A model generated the notes under the pieces. It searched no databases. It saw nothing but the letters and a program-made list of their open reading frames with translations, and was not told the DNA's origin. Below are positions 1 through 13,844 of a stretch of 20,698 nucleotides of DNA, one piece after another (position 1 is the first letter of the stretch; each line of letters starts with the position of its first letter). The position numbers and the translations under genes were made by a program. Source of the stretch: an uncultured Collinsella sp. (lineage in GTDB: Bacteria; Actinomycetota; Coriobacteriia; Coriobacteriales; Coriobacteriaceae). The stretch covers positions 1 through 20,698 of the forward strand of contig UQWV01000037.1 in the NCBI GenBank assembly GCA_900544845.1. Reading direction: 5' to 3'.

Positions 1-130
1 CCCCGCCCCCCCCCGGCGCATTTGTTTCGTTCTTCCCCCCCCCCCCCCCCCCCATTTTTGGGGGTTGTGGGGCCCCCCCCTTGTCGCCCCCCCCAAACAC
101 CGGGGGGCGGGCCGGGGGGCGCCGCGGCCG
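1..130. other. Low-complexity C/G homopolymer region, probable assembly artefact
   Basis: This stretch is mostly runs of C (for example 36-53, 73-80 and 87-95) and G, broken by short mixed pieces. No reading frame here resembles a protein and no RNA gene is recognisable. Normal sequence begins near 130-160, just before the rplJ promoter. Homopolymers of this length and density are not usual in bacterial chromosomes, and a similar G-rich block occurs at 12957-13070, so a sequencing or contig-end artefact is the simplest reading. Whatever gene lies upstream of rplJ (often rplA/rplK) cannot be seen. Confidence 0.6.
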
Positions 131-162
131 GATGGTGGAATTGTGTGCAGCCCGGTTTTCCG

Positions 163-191
163 TTGACCGACGCCGGGGTCCCCGCCATAAT
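163..191 (+). promoter_or_regulatory. Sigma-70-type promoter of rplJ-rplL
   Basis: A -35 box TTGACC (163-168) is followed by exactly 17 bases and a -10 box CATAAT (186-191). The predicted transcription start is near 198, which places the whole L10-type leader in the transcript. Matches are 5/6 at each box, the best promoter in the window. There is no experimental support. Confidence 0.75.
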
Positions 192-217
192 ACTTTCGGT
201 TCACGCACGAATCCGCT

Positions 218-342
218 GCCAGAGACAGCCGGTGCAAACGGGCATCGCCCGCGAGCTTAATGGGATATCCCGCCAGCCGAGGTGGTCGAGTAGATATGTC
301 TTCTCGCCCCCGTCGCTCATGCAGCGCGGGGGCTTTCTTTTT
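218..342 (+). ncRNA. L10 (rplJ) leader, autoregulatory RNA
   Basis: The segment between promoter and rplJ contains the recognisable core of the ribosomal protein L10 leader family: AGACAGCCGGTGCAAACG at 223-240, the TTAAT element at 257-261, and CCAGCCGAGGTGG at 273-285. A small hairpin (239-243 with 247-251) lies between the first two. In characterised members the L10(L12)4 complex binds this fold and represses its own operon. Here the leader ends in an intrinsic terminator (306-342), so repression by premature termination is likely. I recognised the motifs by eye; a covariance-model search was not possible. Confidence 0.8.
306..342 (+). terminator. Attenuator terminator in the rplJ leader
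   Basis: GCCCCCG (306-312) pairs with CGGGGGC (327-333); inside, CGCT (314-317) pairs with AGCG (323-326). A T-rich tail follows at 334-342. It lies 65 bases before the rplJ start codon, so it must be read through for expression, as expected of an attenuator. A second GCCCCCG copy at 349-355 can also pair with 327-333, giving a competing downstream hairpin. Confidence 0.75.
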
Positions 343-407
343 GGACATGCCCCCGTCACGTCCTTGTGGCGGACCGTGCCCGGAAAGAATTCGAGGAGGT
401 GTAATTC

Positions 408-929
408 ATGCCCCAGCAGTACAAAATCGACAAGGTTGCAGAGATCGAGTCCCGTATCGCCGAGAACGCCGGTCTGTTCGTCGTCAACTACAACGGTCTG
501 ACGGTTAAGCAGGCTCAGGAGCTGCGTCATCAGCTTCGCGAGTGCGGCGCCGAGATGAAGGTCTACAAGAACAACCTGGTCAAGATCGCTCTCAAGAACC
601 AGGAGCAGCCCGAGCTCGACGAGATTCTCGCCGGCCCCGTCGCTTATGTGTTCTACGAGTCCGAGCCGGTCGAGGCCGCTAAGGCCCTTAAGGACTTCTC
701 CGCTAAGTCCAAGGGCGTCCTTGAGATCAAGGGCGGTATCTCCGACGGCAAGGCCGTTTCCGCTGATGATGTTAAGGCTATCGCCGAGCTGCCCACCAAG
801 GATCAGCTTCTCGGCCAGATCGCCGGTCTCATCTCCGGTTTCGCTCGCGACATCGCTGTCTGCGTCAACGGCGTTTCCTCTGGTCTCGCTCGTTCGATCC
901 AGCAGGTCTCCGAGCAGAAGGCAGCCTAG
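408..929 (+). CDS. rplJ: Ribosomal protein L10 (uL10)
   Basis: The 173-residue product is the base of the ribosomal stalk: its N-terminal half binds 23S rRNA near the GTPase centre and its C-terminal helix carries L7/L12 dimers. The family pattern is clear, with the segment VVNYNGLTVKQAQELR followed by KVYKNNLVKIAL near residues 25-65 and the hydrophobic helix PTKDQLLGQIAGLISGFARD near 128-147. Length is typical. The ATG has an excellent ribosome binding site, GAGGAGGTG at 393-401. It is first in an rplJ-rplL unit and follows an L10-type leader, so translation products probably repress their own transcription. The gene uses highly optimised C-ending codons, as expected for strong expression. 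Nothing is missing or broken. Confidence 0.97.
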   Translation: MPQQYKIDKVAEIESRIAENAGLFVVNYNGLTVKQAQELRHQLRECGAEMKVYKNNLVKIALKNQEQPELDEILAGPVAYVFYESEPVEAAKALKDFSAKSKGVLEIKGGISDGKAVSADDVKAIAELPTKDQLLGQIAGLISGFARDIAVCVNGVSSGLARSIQQVSEQKAA

Positions 930-944
930 TCGCTGTTTTCACCC

Positions 945-1012
945 GCGGCGGCAACGCCGCACCCCTGGCGCATTCGCGCCGTGTTTTAACTGATCTCCGT
1001 GCATCCGCACGG
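945..1012 (+). promoter_or_regulatory. Three tandem stem-loops between rplJ and rplL
   Basis: The 102-base gap holds three small hairpins in a row: 945-950 with 955-960, closed by a GCAA tetraloop; 967-971 with 976-980, followed by GTGTTTT; and 997-1002 with 1007-1012, ending seven bases before the rplL ribosome binding site (1019-1024). L12 is needed in several copies per L10, so RNA structure here could adjust the ratio through processing, partial termination or stability. That role is inference. Confidence 0.45.
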
Positions 1013-1031
1013 AAACCGAAAGGACTTAGAA

Positions 1032-1409
1032 ATGGCTAAGCTTACCACCGATGAGATCATCGATGCTCTTAAGGAAATGACCCTTCTCGAGGCTTCCGAG
1101 CTCGTCAAGGCTATCGAGGACACCTTCGGCGTTTCCGCCGCTGCTCCTGCCGCTGTTGTCGCCGCTCCCGCTGCTGGCGCTGCTGAGGCCGAGGAGAAGA
1201 CCGAGTTTGACGTCGTGCTCGAGGGCTTCGGCGACAACAAGATCCAGGTCATCAAGGCCGTCCGTGAGCTCACCAACCTTGGCCTGAAGGAGGCCAAGGA
1301 GGTCGTCGAGGGCGCTCCCAAGGCTGTTCTCGAGGGTGCCAAGAAGGAGGACGCCGAGGCTGCCAAGGAGAAGCTCGAGGCTGCTGGCGCTGCTGTCACC
1401 CTCAAGTAA
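1032..1409 (+). CDS. rplL: Ribosomal protein L7/L12 (bL12)
   Basis: The 125-residue protein forms the flexible stalk dimers that recruit translation GTPases. The N-terminal dimerisation domain (about 1-35, KLTTDEIIDALKEMTLLEAS) is followed by an Ala/Pro-rich hinge (about 37-58) and the C-terminal domain (about 60-125) with the conserved segment FDVVLEGFGDNKIQVIKAVR and the GLKEAKEVVEGAPK motif that contacts factors. The ATG at 1032 is chosen over an upstream in-frame GTG at 999 because AAAGGA (1019-1024) lies seven bases before it and the product then starts at the family position. It is cotranscribed with rplJ and followed by a strong terminator at 1438-1476, so it is not simply continuous with rpoB. 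Confidence 0.97.
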   Translation: MAKLTTDEIIDALKEMTLLEASELVKAIEDTFGVSAAAPAAVVAAPAAGAAEAEEKTEFDVVLEGFGDNKIQVIKAVRELTNLGLKEAKEVVEGAPKAVLEGAKKEDAEAAKEKLEAAGAAVTLK

Positions 1410-1437
1410 TCAGGCTTTCTCGCCAGATTTCTTTGCA

Positions 1438-1476
1438 GACGGGGTTCGCATTGCGAGCCCCGTCTTTTTTGTTTTT
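1438..1476 (+). terminator. Rho-independent terminator after rplL
   Basis: A nearly perfect 12-bp stem (1438-1449 with 1453-1464, one G-T pair) has a three-base loop and is followed by TTTTTTGTTTTT (1465-1476). It should end most rplJL transcripts. Confidence 0.93.
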
Positions 1477-1599
1477 CGGTCCCTCGACATCGGTAGCTCA
1501 AACTGCCATGTTCTGTGATTTGCGTCGTATCGGGCACCCTGCCGTTGGGCAATAAAATTGCACCATTCGAGCAATAATTTGCGTTGACCTGCTGAAGAA

Positions 1600-1627
1600 T
1601 TGTCTCTGCCTTGTAGCGACATATAGT
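1600..1627 (+). promoter_or_regulatory. Possible galU promoter
   Basis: The 314-base gap 1410-1723 holds the rplL terminator and then no gene. The best promoter candidate is TTGTCT (1600-1605), 16 bases, TATAGT (1622-1627), with a start near 1634. A second -35-like TTGACC at 1584-1589 lacks a good -10 at normal spacing. Since galU follows a strong terminator it needs its own promoter, but the exact one is uncertain. Confidence 0.4.
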
Positions 1628-1723
1628 TCCAGCGGTAAGATGCTTAGGTATCGCAATTTGGTCTGCGGCTGTGTGCCGCACGCATGGGGCGCTTTTGCGC
1701 CTGCGAAAGGATCTTTGAATAAC

Positions 1724-2632
1724 ATGAAGGCAATCATCCCCGCCGCCGGTCTTGGCACGCGTTTTCTGCCTGGCACCAAGTGCACGCCCAAAGAGATGCT
1801 GCCGGTGCTCGACAAGCCCGTCATTCAGTACGTCGTCGAGGAGGCGCTCGACCCCGAGGAAGTCGACGACGCCATCATCGTTACCTCTCCCGGTAAGCCC
1901 GAGCTACTGAACTACTTCCAGCCCGATCGCTCGCTCGAGAACCTGCTGCGCGAGCGCGGCAAGAACGCCTATGCCGATGCCGTCGCCCACGCTGGCGGTA
2001 TGCCGGTCGACTTCCGCTATCAGTACGAGCCCAAGGGCCTCGGCCATGCTATTCGCTCTGCTGCCGACGCCGTGGCAGGGGAGAACTTCCTGGTTCTTCT
2101 GGGCGACTACGTTGTGCCTAACCGCGACATCTGCGACAAGATGCTCGCCGTTTCCAAGGAGCACGGTGGCGCTTCGGTTATCGCCGTCGCTGCTTGCTCG
2201 CCCGAGGAAGTCAGCCGCTACGGCGTTATCGCCGGTGAGCGCGTCGGTTCGCTCGAGGGTGCCGAGGACGTTGCCGATGCAGAGCCGGGCGCTGTCTGGC
2301 GCATCGGCGGTCTGGTCGAGAAGCCCGCTCCCGAGGCGGCTCCGTCCAATCTGTACATCGTCGGTCGCTACCTGCTGAGCCCGCTGGTCATGGACCTGCT
2401 GGCAGATCAGCAGGCCGGCAAGGGCGGCGAGATCCAGCTCACCGACGCCATGGCCCGTTCGCTCGACCGCGAGGCCATGTATGCCGTCGTCATTGACCCG
2501 CTGTCGGGCTACGACACCGGCACTCCCTCTGGCTGGATGGCCACCAACGCCCTCATGGCCGCAAGCGACCCCCGCTTTGCCGATGCCTTCTGGGATGCCA
2601 TCGACGAGCGCGGCGGATTGATGCGCAAGTAA
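1724..2632 (+). CDS. galU: UTP--glucose-1-phosphate uridylyltransferase
   Basis: The 302-residue cytoplasmic enzyme makes UDP-glucose from UTP and glucose 1-phosphate for cell-envelope sugars and galactose metabolism. The N-terminus KAIIPAAGLGTRFLPGTK is the nucleotide-binding signature, followed by PKEMLPVLDKPVIQYVVEEA, then FRYQYEPKGLGHAI and VLLGDYVV, all in family order; GEIQLTDAM near residue 240 is also characteristic. Length is normal. The ATG at 1724 is preferred to in-frame starts from 1640 because the family N-terminus begins there; a purine-rich AAAGGA (1706-1711) is 12 bases upstream, slightly far. It stands alone between two terminators (1438-1476 and 2653-2685), interrupting the usual rplL-rpoB adjacency. 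Confidence 0.95.
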   Translation: MKAIIPAAGLGTRFLPGTKCTPKEMLPVLDKPVIQYVVEEALDPEEVDDAIIVTSPGKPELLNYFQPDRSLENLLRERGKNAYADAVAHAGGMPVDFRYQYEPKGLGHAIRSAADAVAGENFLVLLGDYVVPNRDICDKMLAVSKEHGGASVIAVAACSPEEVSRYGVIAGERVGSLEGAEDVADAEPGAVWRIGGLVEKPAPEAAPSNLYIVGRYLLSPLVMDLLADQQAGKGGEIQLTDAMARSLDREAMYAVVIDPLSGYDTGTPSGWMATNALMAASDPRFADAFWDAIDERGGLMRK

Positions 2633-2652
2633 GCCTTCGGGCATCGACATTT

Positions 2653-2685
2653 ACGGGCGCGGACCTCGGTTCGCGCCCGTTTTTT
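2653..2685 (+). terminator. Terminator after galU
   Basis: ACGGGCGCG (2653-2661) pairs with CGCGCCCGT (2672-2680), continued inward by G-T, A-T and C-G pairs to a CTCG loop, followed by a run of T to 2685. It separates galU from rpoB. Confidence 0.9.
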
Positions 2686-2727
2686 ATAAGAGCTGCGATT
2701 GCCGGCTCTCTGTTCACAGAAAATATA

Positions 2728-2741
2728 TGAACAGATGTTCG
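2728..2741. promoter_or_regulatory. LexA-box-like palindrome in the rpoB upstream region
   Basis: GAACAGATGTTC (2729-2740) fits the GAAC-N4-GTTC form of the SOS operator used in Gram-positive bacteria. TCTGTTCA (2709-2716) also forms an 8-bp inverted repeat with TGAACAGA (2728-2735). The site is about 80 bases upstream of the proposed rpoB promoter and no SOS gene is adjacent, so it may be chance. Confidence 0.3.
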
Positions 2742-2818
2742 ATACACATACATCTACCTGCGTGTTTTCTGTCGAAAAACTTTGCTACTCCAAAAACTCA
2801 ATCGCGTCAAGGCTTTTC

Positions 2819-2846
2819 TTGCCCAACGGTCGGTACCTGATAAACT
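2819..2846 (+). promoter_or_regulatory. Probable rpoB-rpoC promoter
   Basis: TTGCCC (2819-2824), 16 bases, then TAAACT (2841-2846), preceded by TG at the extended -10 position (2838-2839). The start would be near 2853, giving a leader of about 67 bases. The sequence from 2686 to 2818 is AT-richer, with one inverted repeat and no gene. Confidence 0.55.
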
Positions 2847-2919
2847 ATTAGGTTGCGATAACTGGCGAAGCTATGCCTCGCCAACCCACCGAGCATTTCC
2901 GTGAAGGAGGAAAAACCTG

Positions 2920-6411
<3,492 letters not shown>

Positions 6412-6417
6412 TTGACT

Positions 6418-10896
<4,479 letters not shown>

Positions 10897-10902
10897 TTAG
10901 TT

Positions 10903-10924
10903 CCGCCGTTCTAACGAACGGCGG
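10903..10924 (+). repeat. Hairpin directly after rpoC
   Basis: CCGCCGTT (10903-10910) and AACGGCGG (10917-10924) form an 8-bp stem with a six-base loop, seven bases after the rpoC stop. No T-run follows, so it is more likely an mRNA-stabilising structure than a terminator. Confidence 0.5.
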
Positions 10925-10940
10925 CGACCTCCGTCGCTGC

Positions 10941-11040
10941 GCGGCCCCCAGAGCTACAATCTGTCATTCAAAAGGCAGGGCATGACCAAAAGGTCAATGC
11001 CCTGCCTTTTTCATGCCACCTTGTACGCTCTGGGGGCCGC
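10941..11040. repeat. 100-bp inverted-repeat element enclosing the rpoC terminator
   Basis: The ends are a perfect 14-bp inverted repeat: GCGGCCCCCAGAGC (10941-10954) and GCTCTGGGGGCCGC (11027-11040). The pairing continues inward as TACAA (10955-10959) with TTGTA (11021-11025) after one unpaired C. The interior contains a separate strong hairpin (10970-11011). TCGCTGC just before the left end and TCGCTTGC just after the right end resemble a degenerate target duplication. It could be a small non-autonomous mobile element or repeated extragenic palindrome, or only a large composite terminator. Genome copy number is unknown. Confidence 0.5.
10970..11011 (+). terminator. Terminator of rpoBC
   Basis: GGCAGGGCAT (10974-10983) pairs with ATGCCCTGCC (10997-11006); GACC (10984-10987) pairs with GGTC (10992-10995) around an AAAA loop. 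T11007-T11011 follows and A10970-A10973 precedes, so the element could act on both strands. It is the clearest end of the rpoBC transcript. Confidence 0.9.
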
Positions 11041-11129
11041 TCGCTTGCGTATGCTCAACCTGTTGCGTTCCGTTGATCCCTTGCCAATAAGGGACAGAGT
11101 CATTTTGATAGGTTATTCCTGCTTGAATT

Positions 11130-11158
11130 TGAAACATTCCGTTCGGTCAAAGCGTATC
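11130..11158 (+). promoter_or_regulatory. ECF-type promoter upstream of the sigma factor gene
   Basis: TGAAAC (11130-11135), 17 bases, CGTATC (11153-11158). This resembles promoters of ECF sigma factors such as Bacillus SigW and SigM (TGAAAC, 16-17 bases, CGTA or CGTC). It lies about 50 bases before the sigma gene's start codon, as expected for an autoregulated ECF locus. The remainder of 11041-11206 holds a weak hairpin (11077-11082 with 11089-11094) and no gene. Confidence 0.6.
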
Positions 11159-11206
11159 TATGGTGAGGGCCTCATCGAGAACAATTAACGTCACCGGGAG
11201 GTGATT

Positions 11207-11725
11207 ATGGAAGAACAAGCATTTAGACAGGCGGTCGAGGATCACCGTGATGTCGTGTTTCGAATCGCATTGACGTACCTGCGCGATCGTGCCGACGCCG
11301 ACGATGTTGCCCAGGATGTCTTTCTTAAGCTGCTTAAAAGCGATGGACATTTTGAAAGTTGGGAACATCTTCGTCGATGGCTTATCCGGGTCACGATCAA
11401 TGAATGCAAATCGCTCTTTCGAAAGCCATGGAGGCGTGTGGAGGATATTGAGAACCTGGCCGATTCGCTTTCGGCGGCGCAGGATGAGACCAAGGCGGTC
11501 CTGTCAGACGTTATGCGACTTCCGGAGCGATTCCGCGTTCCCATCGTGCTCTATTACTATCTGGGCTTTTCGACCTCAGAGATTGCCGAGTTGTTGCATG
11601 TACCAGCCGCGACCGTTCGAACGCGTTTGGCTCGCGGCAGGTCGAAGCTCAAGTTCATCCTAGAGGAGGGCGACCGTGAAATCCAATCAAATCAAGCAGG
11701 CCTTCGAGTCCATCCAAGCCGATAG
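11207..11725 (+). CDS. ECF-family RNA polymerase sigma factor
   Basis: The 172-residue protein has the two-domain ECF layout. Region 2 is at about residues 8-75, with RIALTYLRDRADADDVAQDVFLKLL and then the segment HLRRWLIRVTINECKSLFR. Region 4 is at about 110-155, with the helix-turn-helix LGFSTSEIAELLHVPAATVRTRLARGRSKLK. Such factors direct polymerase to stress or envelope regulons and are held inactive by a membrane anti-sigma factor. The ATG at 11207 has GGGAGGTGATT directly before it, a long match to the 16S rRNA tail; an in-frame GTG at 11201 overlaps that site and is unlikely. The 3' end overlaps the next gene by 50 bases. Codon use is less optimised and less GC-rich than in the neighbouring housekeeping genes. 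The stimulus is unknown. Confidence 0.92.
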   Translation: MEEQAFRQAVEDHRDVVFRIALTYLRDRADADDVAQDVFLKLLKSDGHFESWEHLRRWLIRVTINECKSLFRKPWRRVEDIENLADSLSAAQDETKAVLSDVMRLPERFRVPIVLYYYLGFSTSEIAELLHVPAATVRTRLARGRSKLKFILEEGDREIQSNQAGLRVHPSR

Positions 11726-12752
11726 CAATCTTGCAGATCGCGTCCTTAATACTGCTGCGGGTGAGCCGCTTCATCGAAAGGGCCACGCGAAGCCTCTCTA
11801 TGTTGCCGTAATCGGGTGTCTTGTCGGAGTGTTGGCGACCGGAGGGGTCGCCTACGCAGTTATCAATTCCAGCTATTTTGCCTCAGCTTGGGGAAACCAC
11901 GGCAACGGGGATTCCATTACCTGGACCAACGGCGGCTCATCGGGAACTAAATATACCTACACCAGAGAGTTTGGCGATGGCATCGCGCCCCAAAGCCTGG
12001 AAGGCGCAGTCCAGGAGGTTAATCTGTCCGTCGAGGGCAACGGCTATACGCTTGATATCCATGAGATGGCAATCGACCAAAACGGCTGCGGAGCCGTGAC
12101 GTTTACGTTGTCCAATCCAAATGGAGTTAACTACTACAAGCCAGCAGCAGAGATTGGCGAACTTGTTCTCTATGGTGAAGAAGAGCAGGGCATCGGCACG
12201 CCCGATATGAAGTTCGGCGAGGAATGGCCTGACACACGCAGCACAATTGATAAGGACACATCAAGCGATACTGTCATTAATGGCACGATGTACTTTGCCG
12301 CTATGGATCGCGAGCGAGATTTGCAACATGCTGTCACCTGGAATATCCATTGGACCGAGGGTGAAGGTGAGAGTGCGAGGCGGTTTGAGGCGTCGACACC
12401 CGAGTTCAATATTGGAGCGTACGTCGATACAAAGGAACTCCGCTCCGGTGACTCGCCTCTTGAGATTAGCCCGTTTTCCATCCAGACGCACATCGATGAT
12501 TTGGGCTATGAAGCAGTTGATAATAAGCTGACCATCAGCTACAAGGATGGATCGGAGCAGATTATCGAAGATGACGACGCAGGGCTGTTCAACTTATATT
12601 TTTCTTATGCGCGCAATAGCGGAGAGAACATCTGGGTGCCAACGAAGTTGATTGATGTCGACCAAGTGGTCTCAGTAACGCTTGAGGGCACACGCTGCAC
12701 TTCAACAGGAGAGACCGAAACAGAAGTACCCTTTACCATCGTTTATTCGTAA
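11676..12752 (+). CDS. Membrane-anchored anti-sigma-like protein (DUF4179-like)
   Basis: The 358-residue product begins with a short cytoplasmic part (IKQAFESIQADSNLADRVLN) of the kind found at the N-terminus of anti-sigma proteins paired with ECF factors, has one membrane helix at about 41-63 (LYVAVIGCLVGVLATGGVAY), and then a long exported domain of about 290 residues rich in Asp, Glu, Ser, Thr and beta-strand-like segments, without Cys pairs or enzymatic motifs that I recognise. Topology suggests that the N-terminus binds the sigma factor and the outer domain senses an envelope signal. GTG at 11676 has GAGGAGGG at 11663-11670. The overlap with the sigma gene implies coupled translation and balanced amounts. 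The DUF4179 assignment is by resemblance only. Confidence 0.75.
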   Translation: MKSNQIKQAFESIQADSNLADRVLNTAAGEPLHRKGHAKPLYVAVIGCLVGVLATGGVAYAVINSSYFASAWGNHGNGDSITWTNGGSSGTKYTYTREFGDGIAPQSLEGAVQEVNLSVEGNGYTLDIHEMAIDQNGCGAVTFTLSNPNGVNYYKPAAEIGELVLYGEEEQGIGTPDMKFGEEWPDTRSTIDKDTSSDTVINGTMYFAAMDRERDLQHAVTWNIHWTEGEGESARRFEASTPEFNIGAYVDTKELRSGDSPLEISPFSIQTHIDDLGYEAVDNKLTISYKDGSEQIIEDDDAGLFNLYFSYARNSGENIWVPTKLIDVDQVVSVTLEGTRCTSTGETETEVPFTIVYS

Positions 12753-12758
12753 AGTCTG

Positions 12759-12790
12759 GGCCGCTTCCCAAGAGGGGAAGCGGCCTTTTT
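12759..12790 (+). terminator. Terminator of the ECF/anti-sigma unit
   Basis: GGCCGCTTCCC (12759-12769) pairs perfectly with GGGAAGCGGCC (12775-12785) across an AAGAG loop, followed by TTTTT (12786-12790). It starts six bases after the anti-sigma stop codon. Confidence 0.93.
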
Positions 12791-12849
12791 AGCGTTATAT
12801 GGACGAGTGGATTGGACGTTATTCGTCTGATTCTCGGAAGAACGTGGCA

Positions 12850-12930
12850 AATGGATGCGGATCACCGTGAAGAGTGGCGTTTTCCCAGATAAAACCGACC
12901 AAAATAAACCTGTCCCTTTTTTGGCAGGTA
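12850..12930. repeat. Probable dispersed intergenic repeat
   Basis: The gap 12753-13393 has no credible gene. This part reads through to ACCTGTC (12908-12914), which pairs with GGCAGGT (12923-12929) around a T-rich loop. Its conceptual translations (KTDQNKPVPFLA on plus, KKGTGLFWSVLSGKTPLFTV on minus) match fragments I remember recurring in Collinsella annotations, which points to a repeat rather than a gene. This is recollection, not a search result. Confidence 0.45.
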
Positions 12931-12956
12931 GCGTTGCCCTAACGAGCACGTCGGAT

Positions 12957-13070
<114 letters not shown>

Positions 13071-13103
13071 TGGTTTTACGTTTTTCGCGTGTGCCGCTGG
13101 TGC

Positions 13104-13211
13104 CGGAGGCCACTTAATGTGGCCTCCGTGCGAGCCAGGACTGTAGAGCAGCAAACTTAACCCCTGTGCCGCCCGGTCCGGGAATCCGCCCAAGCGCACA
13201 GGAGGGGATTC
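13104..13211 (+). other. Structured non-coding segment upstream of rpsL
   Basis: CGGAGGCCAC (13104-13113) and GTGGCCTCCG (13119-13128) form a perfect 10-bp hairpin. Downstream, CCTGTGC (13163-13169) pairs with GCACAGG (13196-13202), while GGAATCC (13181-13187) pairs with GGATTCC (13205-13211); the two helices interleave, so they are alternatives or form a pseudoknot. TTTTGTGT follows. This could be a leader or attenuator from a promoter hidden in the poly-G block. I cannot assign it to a known RNA family. Confidence 0.4.
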
Positions 13212-13271
13212 CTTTTGTGTAGGCTTTGCGGAAATGCGGCTATTTTAGGATACGCCCGGCGGCGTGGTCTG

Positions 13272-13300
13272 TTGACGGCACAGCTAACGCCACGTATCCT
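13272..13300 (+). promoter_or_regulatory. Probable rpsL (str cluster) promoter
   Basis: TTGACG (13272-13277), 17 bases, TATCCT (13295-13300); start near 13307. The promoter lies inside an inverted repeat: TAGGATACG (13246-13254) pairs with CGTATCCTA (13293-13301), and GGCGT (13261-13265) pairs with ACGCC (13287-13291), so the -10 box is in one arm. A small hairpin (13320-13324 with 13333-13337) lies in the untranslated leader. Confidence 0.6.
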
Positions 13301-13393
13301 ATCGAACTGCGTGTTTCGTAGGGGGATGCTGACCCCTCGATTCAAGCCGTTGCACTTTACAGAAAGCTGGAATCATTCGAGAAGGAGTACGCT

Positions 13394-13771
13394 TTGCCTA
13401 CTATTAACCAGCTGGTTCGCCAGGGCCGTCGTTCCGTGCCCAAGAAGTCCAAGAACGCTGCTCTGCAGCACAACTCCCAGAAGCGCGGCGTGTGCACCCG
13501 TGTCTTCACCACGAGCCCCAAGAAGCCGAACTCGGCTCTTCGTAAGGTTGCCCGTGTTCGCCTTGTCAACGGCATCGAAGTTACTGCCTACATCCCGGGT
13601 GAGGGCCACAACCTGCAGGAGCACTCCATCGTGCTCGTCCGCGGCGGTCGTGTCCGTGACCTCCCTGGTGTCCGTTATCACGTCATCCGTGGCGCCTACG
13701 ACGCTGCTCCGGTCCAGAACCGTATGCAGGCCCGTTCCAAGTACGGTGCTAAGCGCCCCAAGGCTAAATAA
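13394..13771 (+). CDS. rpsL: Ribosomal protein S12 (uS12)
   Basis: The 125-residue protein sits at the decoding centre of the 30S subunit and influences accuracy. TINQLVRQGR at the start, RGVCTRVFTTSPKKPNSALR around residues 31-50, GHNLQEHS at 71-78 and ARSKYGAKRPKAK at the end are family hallmarks. K43 is the sensitive residue in the streptomycin region, but position 88 is Arg (GGRVRDLPGVRYH) where E. coli has Lys. It starts with TTG, supported by AAGGAG at 13382-13387, six bases before. It heads rpsL-rpsG-fusA-rpsJ; the 73-base gap to rpsG contains no promoter that I can defend. Confidence 0.97.
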   Translation: MPTINQLVRQGRRSVPKKSKNAALQHNSQKRGVCTRVFTTSPKKPNSALRKVARVRLVNGIEVTAYIPGEGHNLQEHSIVLVRGGRVRDLPGVRYHVIRGAYDAAPVQNRMQARSKYGAKRPKAK

Positions 13772-13844
13772 GCCAGATAACGTTTTGATACTTTCGCCGT
13801 GTGCCGCCTAAGCGCCGCACGGTAGACACTTAAGGAGATTTCAC

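Noticed and set aside
22..501. Open frame in the C-rich left end reaching into rplJ
   Set aside because: It starts in low-complexity sequence and overlaps the leader and rplJ in another frame.
1584..1612. TTGACC as a galU -35 box
   Set aside because: No acceptable -10 box lies 16-18 bases downstream; TTGTCT/TATAGT at 1600-1627 fits better.
13104..13150. Possible cobalamin-riboswitch-like piece (GCGAGCCAGGA)
   Set aside because: Only a short match to one conserved box; the rest of the riboswitch core and a suitable downstream gene are missing.
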